Assembly: GCF_007725405.1 (NCBI RefSeq)
Contig: NZ_CP042163.1
Coordinates: forward strand, 3,286,001 to 3,350,000
Direction of reading: 5' to 3'
DNA from: Shouchella miscanthi
GTDB lineage: Bacteria > Bacillota > Bacilli > Bacillales > Bacillaceae_D
Length of the DNA: 64,000 bases
Both the position numbers and the translations under genes were made by a program. This document shows, piece after piece, positions 50,413 to 60,340 of this stretch; within the stretch, counting starts at the first letter, position 1, and the number at the start of each line of letters is the position of its first letter. The notes below the pieces were generated by a model. The model saw only the letters and a program-made list of their open reading frames with translations, had not been told where the DNA came from and did not search any database.

Positions 50413-50691
50413 TCATCGTTCTATAAGTACGCAATCCTCTTCAAGTACTCTAAATACTTCGGTTTCATCTACTCCGCAACATATTACATTAAGCACTTTT
50501 TTTATCTCGTCATGATTGACTGGTTTGCCACTAATTTCAATTGGCGTTTCAACCCACGTATTAGATTCAAGAGCACCTATTACTTTGTGCACATACCATT
50601 CGTTCGCTACTCCGTATCTTTGCTGTTCGATCTTTACGTAATCACCAAAATCAATATCATTTGTTTTTCGATTACCTTTAAATGCTGACAT
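50413..50691 (-). CDS. Hypothetical early protein
   Basis: A 92-residue protein with a beta-rich pattern (YGVANEWYVHKVIGALES). CTAGGAGG precedes the start. Not recognised. Confidence 0.55.
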   Translation of the reverse strand: MSAFKGNRKTNDIDFGDYVKIEQQRYGVANEWYVHKVIGALESNTWVETPIEISGKPVNHDEIKKVLNVICCGVDETEVFRVLEEDCVLIER

Positions 50692-50715
50692 GCTTATCCT
50701 CCTAGTGGCAGTAGC

Positions 50716-50904
50716 CTAATTGTTTATTCCTAAAAACTCACGTAATTCCGTTTGACTCTTACCAGTTGGATAAGCAGTTGTAGCGCTCATTTTTACAAGT
50801 GTCGATACAGCTTCATAATGTTCCTGTTCCATAGCTAACAAGTGAACTTCTCCATTGATTTCTAATACCGCTGTCACCTGTGAATCTTTTAAGTTTGTCG
50901 TCAT
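50716..50904 (-). CDS. Hypothetical small early protein
   Basis: A 62-residue protein (SQVTAVLEINGEVHLLAMEQ) behind TAGGAGG. Not recognised. Confidence 0.55.
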   Translation of the reverse strand: MTTNLKDSQVTAVLEINGEVHLLAMEQEHYEAVSTLVKMSATTAYPTGKSQTELREFLGINN

Positions 50905-50952
50905 AAGATCCTCCTAATAGCCTAATTGTTTAGTAACTCCGATTCCCTTTGC

Positions 50953-51225
50953 TTATTTAATAATCCGGTCGTAAATATGATGTGCATCATAAAACCAATG
51001 TGTTTCATGGCCCGTCTTCTCGCACTTTAAAACAGCGGTCACTTTATGAGGTTTTGATCCAGCAATAAGGTAACCTTTGTACGTGCCCCACTCATATGGT
51101 TTGCCGACAATTTTCTTTGCCATTTCAACCTCTGTATCTCTCAAATCATTTCTTAATCGTTGATGATAAGCTAATATTTTTACAGCCTCTGCAAGATCAT
51201 CTATACGATCATTTAAGGCGACCAT
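50953..51225 (-). CDS. Hypothetical early protein
   Basis: A 90-residue protein with an N-terminal helix and a beta-rich C-terminus (YEWGTYKGYLIAGSKPHKVT). AAGGAGG precedes the start. Not recognised. Confidence 0.55.
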   Translation of the reverse strand: MVALNDRIDDLAEAVKILAYHQRLRNDLRDTEVEMAKKIVGKPYEWGTYKGYLIAGSKPHKVTAVLKCEKTGHETHWFYDAHHIYDRIIK

Positions 51226-51263
51226 GTTTAATCCTCCTTATCGCTGTTTGGTCATACTGCGAA

Positions 51264-51383
51264 TTACCATCCGTATTCTTCTGGATTAATAATTCCGAGT
51301 TCAATGTCACTAACACATTCCTCGCATATGCCAGTTTCTCGTTCTAATTCACGTTCGCAAATTTCACAATAAATTACAGCCAT
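51264..51383 (-). CDS. 39-residue zinc-knuckle peptide
   Basis: The frame reads MAVIYCEICERELERETGIC and EECVSDIELG, two CxxC pairs for a zinc ion. GGGGAGG lies 9 bases before the ATG. Likely a real small early gene. Confidence 0.6.
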   Translation of the reverse strand: MAVIYCEICERELERETGICEECVSDIELGIINPEEYGW

Positions 51384-51412
51384 TTAAATTCCTCCCCTAC
51401 AGTTTATGGATA

Positions 51413-51775
51413 CTACTTGTTCTTTGAAATCAATCGTAAATCTGTTGGTCTAATAGTTTCACGGACAACCTTATCTACTTGGTGGTCGCCTACGTATTGC
51501 TTGTGTTCATCCGTCACATTTACAAACCCGATATACAAACGGTTGATAAAATCCTGCTGCTCTTCCATCCGCTCTAACATGCCGCTAATGTATACGGCTT
51601 GATCGACATTCTCTTGCATGGCGTGCTTTGCTAGATCGCTGTTGCTCCAATCAGAAGGCGTAAAGGGTTTAGGGTACTTATGACACCCCTTCTCTATTTG
51701 TTCTCTACGAACGGCTTCTCTGTACTCATGCGCCTCTTTATAAAATGGATGTTCCAAGTGCTGTTTAAGATCCAC
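51413..51775 (-). CDS. Hypothetical early protein
   Basis: A 120-residue helical protein (QHLEHPFYKEAHEYREAVRR, MLERMEEQQDFINRLYIG). It overlaps the stop of the next small gene by 11 bases. Not recognised. Confidence 0.6.
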   Translation of the reverse strand: MDLKQHLEHPFYKEAHEYREAVRREQIEKGCHKYPKPFTPSDWSNSDLAKHAMQENVDQAVYISGMLERMEEQQDFINRLYIGFVNVTDEHKQYVGDHQVDKVVRETIRPTDLRLISKNK

Positions 51776-51875
51776 GTTTATCCCCCATCTGCTTTAAAGC
51801 ATTGCGTATGTCGTTGTGTAGGCTGTCAGGTATGTGTGACAGCCATTCTTGTAAAGCCTGTTGTGTATCGCTCAT
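51765..51875 (-). CDS. 36-residue early peptide
   Basis: The frame reads MSDTQQALQEWLSHIPDSLH, an amphipathic helix, and its ATG overlaps the stop of the upstream membrane peptide (ATGA). Plausible only because of the tight coupling. Confidence 0.4.
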   Translation of the reverse strand: MSDTQQALQEWLSHIPDSLHNDIRNALKQMGDKRGS

Positions 51876-51973
51876 ATGCTTAACCACCCAATGGCTAAAA
51901 TCGCTCCTAGCCCTATGCAAATGATTCTATCTACCAACAACTGAGCGTTTGTGATTTCCTTTGATTTAGCACT
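51872..51973 (-). CDS. 33-residue membrane peptide
   Basis: The frame starts at GTG behind GAGGTGATC and contains a single helix (VDRIICIGLGAILAIGWLSI). It begins at the last base of the Gam-like gene. Function unknown. Confidence 0.45.
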   Translation of the reverse strand, partial: SAKSKEITNAQLLVDRIICIGLGAILAIGWLSI

Positions 51974-52527
51974 CATTTGATCACCTCAAGACTAAATTTG
52001 TCAGGGCGTGGCGTTACTTCTACACCGGGTATCTGTTCGCCGTTCTCGTCGATCAGTACACCGTTTATAACCTTGGCCGCTTTCTTAATAGCTGACCAGT
52101 CAGTCGATTCTTTCACCTTGACCATTTCGTTAGCTTTGGCATATTTAAAGAGCATGTCCTCGTCTTTCGTAAATTCAGGCTGTTGTTTAACCATTTTCAG
52201 CTTCACATTCGGTAGTTCAATGGATTTCTTTTTCAGCCCACCTTCCAATTGCTCTCGAAGGAAAAACTCTAATCGATGCGTGTAAAATTGCTCGGATTCC
52301 AGATAAGGTCTTTTAGCCTCTTCTGCCCACTCTTTCAAGCGATTCTCCTTGTTTTTGAGAGCTTCCAATTGACTGTCGAGCATATCTTGAATCTCTTGTT
52401 GCTTACCTTTGTGGTACATGATGCGAGCGTCAGCTACCAATGCATCCTCCATATTTGATACGGTAAAGTCCTCAGCCTGCTCACCATCGTTTAAAATTGC
52501 TTCAACCTGCTTCTGTAATTCAGTCAT
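51973..52527 (-). CDS. Gam-like host-nuclease inhibitor
   Basis: A 184-residue protein with a long coiled-coil N-terminal half and the C-terminal pattern KKKSIELPNVKLKMVKQQPE, KESTDWSAIKKAAKVINGV, RPDKFSLEV that is typical of Mu-Gam-type DNA-end-binding proteins. It likely protects linear phage DNA from host exonuclease and supports the annealing protein encoded next to it. Confidence 0.75.
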   Translation of the reverse strand: MTELQKQVEAILNDGEQAEDFTVSNMEDALVADARIMYHKGKQQEIQDMLDSQLEALKNKENRLKEWAEEAKRPYLESEQFYTHRLEFFLREQLEGGLKKKSIELPNVKLKMVKQQPEFTKDEDMLFKYAKANEMVKVKESTDWSAIKKAAKVINGVLIDENGEQIPGVEVTPRPDKFSLEVIK

Positions 52528-52557
52528 ATTAATTCCTCCATTATTTGAAAAGTGTGT

Positions 52558-52620
52558 TATAATTGGACTAACCTTTTTATGTTAGAGCGCTTTCGTGGTT
52601 GTGAGCGCTCTATTTTTGTT
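52558..52620 (+). promoter_or_regulatory. Extended -10 and terminator facing plus strand (short RNA?)
   Basis: TGTTATAAT (TATAAT at 52558-52563) is followed within about 50 bases by a perfect hairpin AGAGCGCT/AGCGCTCT (52584-52611) and ATTTTTGTTTTT. The unit would yield an RNA of about 50 bases antisense to the Rad52-gam junction. The CTAAC/GTTAG repeat inside could instead be an operator for the minus-strand genes. Confidence 0.4.
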
Positions 52621-53287
52621 TTTCATCTATCTTCCTCTGTAAAAAATCATTAATTTTTTCGTAAGAGTGACCTTCATCAATTTTGTCATTAAAGAATTTT
52701 TCAAAGCCATCCTTTGTGCCAGCTAACGTTTCCCACTTAGCTTCTAGATCAATAACAGATAATTCCTGATAGTGACTTGGGGTAGGATTATTGTTTGGTT
52801 GATTATTACTCGGTAACGCCCATGCAGGTAATGTAGGTGCATCCCATCGACCTGTTATTTCATCATTACCTTTGCCTGATTTAATATAAAATTGACCTTT
52901 GTCTTTTATATCCACCCAATACTCATCAAGATTGTAAAGGTAACGACCAATACCAAACTGTACAGCCGCTCGTTTCATAGCCCCACTGAAACCGCCTTTG
53001 GTACTCTCGATATTCGTTTCATCAGAAGCATCCCATTTCGTGACCCACTCACCGCCAATTTTGACTGTGATACCGCACATAACGCCTTTTTGTCTCCACT
53101 CAACATATTCGTTTTTCCACCCACCTACGCCGAACACTTCATCTAAACGATTCATGATAGCTCGGTTCGTCACATATGCCATTACAGTTGCTTTCGGCCC
53201 TTTTTTTGTCTTCATTGCTCTCTGCACCCGCCACTCAATATCTTCTGCTTTAAACGGCATTTGGAGCTGTTCCATAATGTTATCCAT
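52610..53287 (-). CDS. Rad52/22-family single-strand annealing protein
   Basis: A 225-residue protein whose first 150 residues fit the Rad52 fold of phage annealing proteins: FKAEDIEWRVQ, VMAYVTNRAIMNRLDEVFG, GGWKNEYVEW and GAMKRAAVQFGIGRYLYNL. The C-terminal part is a flexible linker and helix. Start at ATG, 8 bases behind GGAGG. It works with the Gam-like protein and SSB in phage recombination. Confidence 0.9.
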   Translation of the reverse strand: MDNIMEQLQMPFKAEDIEWRVQRAMKTKKGPKATVMAYVTNRAIMNRLDEVFGVGGWKNEYVEWRQKGVMCGITVKIGGEWVTKWDASDETNIESTKGGFSGAMKRAAVQFGIGRYLYNLDEYWVDIKDKGQFYIKSGKGNDEITGRWDAPTLPAWALPSNNQPNNNPTPSHYQELSVIDLEAKWETLAGTKDGFEKFFNDKIDEGHSYEKINDFLQRKIDEKQK

Positions 53288-53303
53288 GTGTTTCACCTCC
53301 TCT

Positions 53304-53507
53304 TTAGAATTTAGTTACCAACAAATCTCCTTGAATGCTTAATGTGCGAAACCCATGCTTGTGTAGCTCTAATGCGATAACGCCTTTAAGTCGGTCAAAA
53401 TCTCTAAAGAATGAGCGATCAATGAGCGTGTGTGGTGATCCTTCCGCATAATCCTCTTGTACAAGGGCTATACAGCGGCGTTTGATTTCTGATGTTGTTT
53501 CTATCAT
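53304..53507 (-). CDS. Hypothetical early protein
   Basis: A 67-residue protein (MIETTSEIKRRCIALVQEDY...) with helical start and a short beta end. AAGGAGG precedes the ATG. Not recognised. Confidence 0.6.
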   Translation of the reverse strand: MIETTSEIKRRCIALVQEDYAEGSPHTLIDRSFFRDFDRLKGVIALELHKHGFRTLSIQGDLLVTKF

Positions 53508-53559
53508 TGTTAAGCCTCCTTATTGAAATAAAAACGCTGTGACCATATAATGAATTTGA

Positions 53560-53868
53560 CTACATAGCCTTAATGGAAAACATTATTTCTTGAGCGTTAT
53601 TCGTGTTTTTATTAACCCATTCGAAGAACAAGTTAGTCGGAACCCTCGGATAACCAAGTTCTCTCAAGACAGGAAAATCAGAGCGATTAAATAATTCGGC
53701 ACATTTTGATTCACCAATATCGCATAATTCCATAAATTGCTTACGTGTTAAAAGTGGTGGAAGACTTCTTTCGGCTTCAATTTCTTTTATAATGATAGGA
53801 ACCAATTCTTTCTTAAGCTCACCAACTATGGTAGAAACTTCTTCAGTTGATAATGAAAAGTTAGGCAT
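53560..53868 (-). CDS. DNA-binding early protein, excisionase-like
   Basis: A 102-residue protein with LTRKQFMELCDIGESKCAEL and ELGYPRVPTNLFFEWV, a winged-helix pattern as in phage excisionases/DUF771 proteins. Its place beside the switch fits a control role in excision. A gcgtaacgc operator lies between it and the Cro-like gene. Confidence 0.65.
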   Translation of the reverse strand: MPNFSLSTEEVSTIVGELKKELVPIIIKEIEAERSLPPLLTRKQFMELCDIGESKCAELFNRSDFPVLRELGYPRVPTNLFFEWVNKNTNNAQEIMFSIKAM

Positions 53869-53890
53869 TTAATTTCCTCCTTTTATTTAC

Positions 53891-54206
53891 GCGTAACGCT
53901 TAATTATTTTTCAAAAAAATTTCTTACATCTTCACCTAATGCGTCTGCTATGGCTTGAAGCGCCAATACATTCGGTTGCCTCTTCCCGGTAGAAATACCG
54001 TAATACCAAGCAACTGTACGATTGCATTTAGTAGCAATGTGAGTTTTTGTAACACCTTTTTCTTTTCTTATTTCTTCAATTTTAAGATGTACTGCCTTCA
54101 TTTTTCTCACCTCCTAAGTGAGCGTTACGCTTAATATATTTTTATTATAAATGTGCGTAACGCTTAAGTCAACATTAATTTTATGTTTTTTACGCTTTTC
54201 GCTTAA
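53891..54206. promoter_or_regulatory. Operator set of the CI/Cro switch
   Basis: The motif GCGTWACGCTTAA recurs at 53891 (before the excisionase-like gene), 54122 and 54155 (between cro and cI), and a weaker copy at 54194 (10 of 13). The GCGTWACGC core is palindromic. All copies point the same way. They are the likely binding sites of the CI and Cro-like proteins. Confidence 0.75.
53904..54101 (-). CDS. Cro-like regulator of the main switch
   Basis: A 65-residue XRE protein starting MKAVHLKIEEIRKEKGVT with helix-turn-helix THIATKCNRTVAWYYGIS. AGGAGGTG precedes the ATG. It faces the opposite strand from cI with the shared operators between them, so it should head the lytic transcript. Confidence 0.85.
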   Translation of the reverse strand: MKAVHLKIEEIRKEKGVTKTHIATKCNRTVAWYYGISTGKRQPNVLALQAIADALGEDVRNFFEK

Positions 54207-54257
54207 AATATTAAATTTACTGCTTAATAATGGTATATTACGAAAGAGGTGTTTACG

Positions 54258-54617
54258 ATGAGTGTACTAAGTGAGCGTTTAAAAGAGGCCCGACTAAAAT
54301 CGGGATTAAAACAAATCGAAGCAAGTAAAAAACTCGGTATATCAAACGGGACTTTGTCTGGTTATGAAAGAGATTATCGTGATCCAGATACAAATATCCT
54401 TAATAAAATGGCTACTCTGTATGATGTATCAGTTGATTGGTTGATCGGTAAAACTAATACCGAGTCCGAAGATGATGTTATTGAAGCTGCTTTAAAAGAT
54501 CCTAAAGCAAAAGTATTGTTTGCCAATTGGAATGACATGAATGATGAACAAAAAGATGAAGCTCTTCAAATGATTCAATATGTACTATATAAGAAGGATA
54601 AAGACAATCGTGTCTAA
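54258..54617 (+). CDS. CI-like repressor (short)
   Basis: A 119-residue protein with N-terminal helix-turn-helix (KQIEASKKLGISNGTLSGYE) and a helical C-terminal part (VDWLIGKTNTESEDD, NDEQKDEALQMIQYVL). It has no peptidase-type RecA cleavage domain, so induction probably needs an antirepressor or another signal such as arbitrium. Confidence 0.85.
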   Translation: MSVLSERLKEARLKSGLKQIEASKKLGISNGTLSGYERDYRDPDTNILNKMATLYDVSVDWLIGKTNTESEDDVIEAALKDPKAKVLFANWNDMNDEQKDEALQMIQYVLYKKDKDNRV

Positions 54618-54646
54618 AAACAAACTCAACACCAAGGAGACTATTT

Positions 54647-55849
54647 ATGTATTTTGAGACTGTCACCTTAAAATCCGGACAAACCCGATGGGTTGCTATG
54701 GCCGATGGACCCGCCGACCCAGTCACAGGCAAAAGGAAGCAAATAGCTCGAAGAGGAAAAACTAAGAAAGAAGCAAAACTAAAAGTTGAGAAGGAAATAG
54801 CTAAACGAGAAGATAGTGGCTTTAGTTCAAGGCAACTGAAATCAAAAACATTTGATCGAATGGCAGAAGAATGGATTGCCACATATGCGCTCTCTGGCAA
54901 AAAGAGAGGGTCAGTTCGTATTCGAGAAAAAGATATTAATGTTTTAAATCGTTCTTTCGCTAAGGTCCCAATTGACCGTATCACTCATTCTGTATACCAG
55001 AAATTCATTAACATGCTGCCCGAAAGATATTCATTAAATAGCATAAAAAGCATCAATGGAACAGCCGGTATGATTTTCAAATACGCATTAAGAGAACAAT
55101 TAATTAAACACAATCCAAATGACGGGGTTTCTATACCTAAACAAATTAAAACGGTTGAAGACATAAAGAAAGACCCAGTCGAAGAAAAATATTTAGATCA
55201 CGATGAATTAAATTTATTTTTCGAAGCTCTAACAAATAATGCGCTTGAATTAGATATGGAAAGATTTTATACTTTAGCCTTCTCAGGAATGCGCCCAGGG
55301 GAGTTGTGCGCCCTACAGAAAGAAGATCTTGATTTTCAAAACAATACAATAAGCATATACAAGACTCTTTATAACGAAAACAATAATATGAAGAGTTACG
55401 AACTGAACACACCAAAGACGATAGGCTCTATTCGAACCATCGAGATGGAAGAGTCCGTAATGAAAATGCTTAAATCATTAGTTAGGAGTAATGATGAGCG
55501 GAAAATGAGGTTAAGAACGAAGCATGATGATTTTCACGACAAAGATTTTGTTTTTTGTCGTCCTAATGGTTATCCGTATGTAACTAAAAATGTAGCTGAT
55601 CGTATGGAACGGTTAATTAACATGACCAATATAACTAAACATGCTACACCTCATATTTTCAGGCACACTCATATCAGTATGTTAACAGAAGCTAAAGTTG
55701 ACTTACCTACCATTATGGAAAGAGTCGGTCATGAAGATGTAGCAACCACTATGAAAGTTTACACTCATGTAACTAAAAAAATGAAAAAAGATGCTCCCGC
55801 GCAAGTATCAAACCTCCACGAGAACATCATCAAAAAAATTTCTTCTTGA
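54647..55849 (+). CDS. int: Phage integrase (tyrosine recombinase)
   Basis: A 400-residue integrase with an AP2-like arm-binding domain (1-55), core-binding domain (65-165) and catalytic domain: Arg in FSGMRPGELCALQ, HIFRHTHISML, VGHEDVATTM and Tyr in KVYTHVTKK. The gene is 88 bases from attR. It integrates the phage into the groEL 3' end. It follows the cI gene, as usual. Confidence 0.95.
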   Translation: MYFETVTLKSGQTRWVAMADGPADPVTGKRKQIARRGKTKKEAKLKVEKEIAKREDSGFSSRQLKSKTFDRMAEEWIATYALSGKKRGSVRIREKDINVLNRSFAKVPIDRITHSVYQKFINMLPERYSLNSIKSINGTAGMIFKYALREQLIKHNPNDGVSIPKQIKTVEDIKKDPVEEKYLDHDELNLFFEALTNNALELDMERFYTLAFSGMRPGELCALQKEDLDFQNNTISIYKTLYNENNNMKSYELNTPKTIGSIRTIEMEESVMKMLKSLVRSNDERKMRLRTKHDDFHDKDFVFCRPNGYPYVTKNVADRMERLINMTNITKHATPHIFRHTHISMLTEAKVDLPTIMERVGHEDVATTMKVYTHVTKKMKKDAPAQVSNLHENIIKKISS

Positions 55850-55884
55850 AAAATGTTAGTTTTATGTTAGTTTTTCAAGAAGAA
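55840..55884. terminator. Bidirectional terminator between int and groEL
   Basis: TTCTTCTTGAAAAA and TTTTTCAAGAAGAA are perfect 14-base arms with a 17-base loop (two ATGTTAGTTTT units). The left arm overlaps the end of the integrase gene. It would separate the prophage from groEL. Confidence 0.75.
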
Positions 55885-55937
55885 TCATCTTAAATTACCT
55901 CATAAACCCTATCAAATCAAGGTTTCAGGGGGATGAT

Positions 55938-57608
<1,671 letters not shown>

Positions 57609-57629
57609 TTATTCGTTCTTTATTAGCTT

Positions 57630-57914
57630 TTAGCCAATGATTGCTAGAACATCGCTTTCGCGAAGAATAAGATAGTCCGTACCTTCATACTTTACTTCTG
57701 TACCTGCATATTTTGAGAAGATGATGGAATCGCCTTCTTTTACTTCAAGCGCTACTTTTTCACCGTTTTCTGTTACACGACCTGTACCTACAGCTACGAC
57801 CTTGCCTTCTTGCGGCTTTTCTTGTGCAGAGTCAGGTAGTACAATCCCACTCGCTGTTTTTTCCTCTGATTGGATTTGCTCAATAATGATGCGATCTCCT
57901 AATGGTTTTAACAA
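57630..57914 (-). CDS. groES: Co-chaperonin GroES
   Basis: A 94-residue protein with [12 protein letters not shown] at the start and the mobile loop [17 protein letters not shown] choose TTG as start, 9 bases behind GGAGG, which gives the usual GroES N-terminus; the upstream GTG is too close to the ribosome binding site. It caps GroEL. The operon is under CIRCE control. Confidence 0.98.
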   Translation of the reverse strand: MLKPLGDRIIIEQIQSEEKTASGIVLPDSAQEKPQEGKVVAVGTGRVTENGEKVALEVKEGDSIIFSKYAGTEVKYEGTDYLILRESDVLAIIG

Positions 57915-57954
57915 GGAAAACACCCTCCTTTGAAGACGTATGTAGTGATTATTA

Positions 57955-57981
57955 TTAGCACTCGTTTGTGATGAGTGCTAA
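57955..57981. promoter_or_regulatory. CIRCE element
   Basis: TTAGCACTC-N9-GAGTGCTAA is the perfect inverted repeat bound by HrcA. It sits just downstream of the groES promoter. Confidence 0.97.
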
Positions 57982-57991
57982 CACATTTCCT

Positions 57992-58020
57992 ATGATAATC
58001 ATTCTGCTCGCGTTTTGCAA
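57992..58020 (-). promoter_or_regulatory. SigA promoter of groES-groEL
   Basis: On the minus strand TTGCAA (58015-58020) and TATCAT (complement of 57992-57997) are 17 bases apart and precede the CIRCE repeat. Confidence 0.75.
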
Positions 58021-58140
58021 GAGGTAAGCCTGACTTTTTTTTGGACAGTTTCTTTAAAAAGGGTCTGAAAAGGAAAACGAATGCATAATATGGTATGATG
58101 AGTGGGAATTTAGACTGATCATGTGTAAAGGAGTTCGCTT

Positions 58141-59055
58141 GTGAATAAGATCTATTATAGCTTAGGAATTTTGTTTTTCGTTATTATGCAAATTGCTGTA
58201 GCGTTTACGCTTGTGGTCGTTTTTCAAGGTGTTTTAACTATGAATAGCGGGCTATCCATTCTTCTTGCTGTTCCATTAACAGTTGCCATTGCGTTTCTAA
58301 CGTCGCGAATGGTTAGTCGAAATACAGTAACGATGCGATACGCACTCGTTGTACTTGCCTATATTGTGATGCAAACAGGACTTGCTTTAGTTGCTTCTAC
58401 TCTACTTGCATCGATTTTCAACGTCACAAACCAAGCCCTTTTAATCGGTCTATCGTCCATACTCTCATTTACTGTCGGTCTTGTTGTTATTTTACTGATT
58501 TTACGTCGAGACGAACAGCTAGATGGTGGGTTAAGAGAACCTAAAATGAAAACAGGCGAAACCGTTGCTTGGTCCATTATCGGTATCTTTCTAGTATTTG
58601 GGACACAAATTGTCGCCGGCTTACTTCAGTCTCTGTTGTTTGGCATTGATCAAGGGTCTGAGAATACGGCGGATTTAGTTGCGATTGCACAAGAATTTTT
58701 ACCGTTCATTATTGTTATTGCTGTTATAGGTCCGATCATAGAAGAACTGGTTTTCAGAAAAGCAATATTTGGCTGGCTATATCGCCGCACAAACTTTTTC
58801 GTTGCAGGGTTAATTAGTTCTCTTATTTTCGCTGTCATTCATTTTGATTTTGAACATATTCTCATTTATGGCGCAATGGGCTTTGCCTTCGCCTTCCTTT
58901 ATGTGAAAACAAAACGAATCATTGTTCCAATTATCGCCCACATTGCACTAAATTCATTTGTCGTTGTTGTTCAAGTACTCTTCATTGATAAAATTAATGA
59001 GTTTATGGACACGGCTACTTTCATCTCTACTATGATTGGAATGATATTATTATGA
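58141..59055 (+). CDS. ydiL: CPBP intramembrane metalloprotease (YdiL-like)
   Basis: A 304-residue protein with about eight membrane helices and the CPBP/Abi motifs EELVFRKAIF, HFDFEHILIYG and HIALNSF. The neighbourhood with ydiK and groESL is the same as in B. subtilis. It starts at GTG behind AAAGGAG. The substrate is unknown. Confidence 0.92.
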   Translation: MNKIYYSLGILFFVIMQIAVAFTLVVVFQGVLTMNSGLSILLAVPLTVAIAFLTSRMVSRNTVTMRYALVVLAYIVMQTGLALVASTLLASIFNVTNQALLIGLSSILSFTVGLVVILLILRRDEQLDGGLREPKMKTGETVAWSIIGIFLVFGTQIVAGLLQSLLFGIDQGSENTADLVAIAQEFLPFIIVIAVIGPIIEELVFRKAIFGWLYRRTNFFVAGLISSLIFAVIHFDFEHILIYGAMGFAFAFLYVKTKRIIVPIIAHIALNSFVVVVQVLFIDKINEFMDTATFISTMIGMILL

Positions 59056-59225
59056 GATTCTATGGTTTCTTCTACATTCTACTTGCCTTTCTTTTTGTCT
59101 ATTTAACGTATATTCAAGTAGAAGCAAATGGGTGGGGGATTTTCCCAGTCGTGCTCGCTTTTGTAGCTGCAGTTGATTTCTATCTTGGCTGGCAAGCACT
59201 TAGACGACCTCCCAAAGATAAATAA
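59052..59225 (+). CDS. ydiK: YdiK-like small membrane protein (DUF4305)
   Basis: A 57-residue protein with two helices (MRFYGFFYILLAFLFVYL and WGIFPVVLAFVAAVDFYLGW). The ATG overlaps the stop of ydiL. It matches YdiK by size and gene order. Confidence 0.8.
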   Translation: MRFYGFFYILLAFLFVYLTYIQVEANGWGIFPVVLAFVAAVDFYLGWQALRRPPKDK

Positions 59226-59233
59226 CACACGTT

Positions 59234-59266
59234 AAAACCGACCGGTTACCAAACCGGTCGGTTTTT
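59234..59266. terminator. Bidirectional terminator
   Basis: AAAACCGACCGGTT and AACCGGTCGGTTTTT form a perfect stem between ydiK and the converging dehydrogenase gene. Confidence 0.9.
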
Positions 59267-60340
59267 GTTCCATTCTTCAATTTGATCAATTGCTTTTCGT
59301 ACGTCTACTGCACTGATGACGCCTGGCATAACATGAATAGACTCTTCTTGAATCGTCGCTTTTTCACATACCTCGTTTAAATCCGCTGAACCTACGTCAA
59401 TCCCTAAATTGACTAATGAAGTGGGTAGTTCCACTTTATGATAAAAAGGTATTAACCGTTCAATTTCATTCCAATTTTCTTCTAAAGCAAGCTGGACAAG
59501 AATACCGTAAGCCACTTTGTCCCCGTGCAGAACATCGTGAGTTTCTCTCAATGCTGTTAAGCCGTTATGGATCGAATGAGCGCCTGCAATACGTCCATAT
59601 TTGTCTCCAAACCCTCCGACCATACCACCTAGCATAATGATTGCTTCCACTACTTTACAATAGGCGCTTGATACTTCTTTATCTGCTAACGACTTTATGC
59701 TTTCTTCACTTTTTTCAAGTAATACAGACTGACAAAGCTGTGCAGCATAATAAGAGATATCAAGTGCTGCACGCCTATCTGTAATGGCACGAAGCTGAAC
59801 ATCGGCCTCGTACCATTTCGCCAGTGTATCTCCAATTCCAGCAAGAAAAAAAGCCTTCGGTGTTGTAAGCAATACATGTGGGTCTACTAATAGCAGACTT
59901 GCATTCTGTTCATACACATCAAAGTGAGTATAAACCCCTTCCTCATTATAGATAACAGAAATGGGTGTCCACGGTGCACAATTAGAAGCAAGAGTTGGAA
60001 TAAGTACATATGGCTGAGAAAGGAGATGAGCTGTCCCCTTTACGGCATCCATTAACGTTCCTCCTCCTACTCCAATAAGTGCATCATAGTTCCCATCCAG
60101 CGCCATTTCTGCTAAACGTCTCATTTCAGCTACTGAACACAGACCAGCATAAGGCTCATATGTTGCTTCAACTTCTTTCAATTCTGGCCAAAAAGCAGCA
60201 ATGGCTTTCCAAGAAGCATGACCGTGAACGACAAGCACTCGCTTATACTTTCGTGCTACTAGCCTTTCTTCTAACTCAGATAAGACGCCTTCTGCAAAAA
60301 CATATTCCTGTGGTGCACCACGAACGATAAGCGAGCTCAC
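59246..60340 (-). CDS. Iron-containing dehydrogenase, HcxA/YbdH-like
   Basis: A 364-residue enzyme of the glycerol dehydrogenase/iron-ADH family. The nucleotide loop IGVGGGTLMDAVKGTAH and metal ligands in GIGDTLAKWYEAD, GAHSIHNGLT and HGDKVAYG are visible. It overlaps the metQ end by 4 bases and is thus the last gene of the metNIQ operon under the S-box. The closest named relatives are E. coli YbdH (HcxA), which reduces 2-oxo acids. A role with methionine-derived 2-oxo acids is inferred from the operon. Confidence 0.85.
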   Translation of the reverse strand: MSSLIVRGAPQEYVFAEGVLSELEERLVARKYKRVLVVHGHASWKAIAAFWPELKEVEATYEPYAGLCSVAEMRRLAEMALDGNYDALIGVGGGTLMDAVKGTAHLLSQPYVLIPTLASNCAPWTPISVIYNEEGVYTHFDVYEQNASLLLVDPHVLLTTPKAFFLAGIGDTLAKWYEADVQLRAITDRRAALDISYYAAQLCQSVLLEKSEESIKSLADKEVSSAYCKVVEAIIMLGGMVGGFGDKYGRIAGAHSIHNGLTALRETHDVLHGDKVAYGILVQLALEENWNEIERLIPFYHKVELPTSLVNLGIDVGSADLNEVCEKATIQEESIHVMPGVISAVDVRKAIDQIEEWNKNRPVW

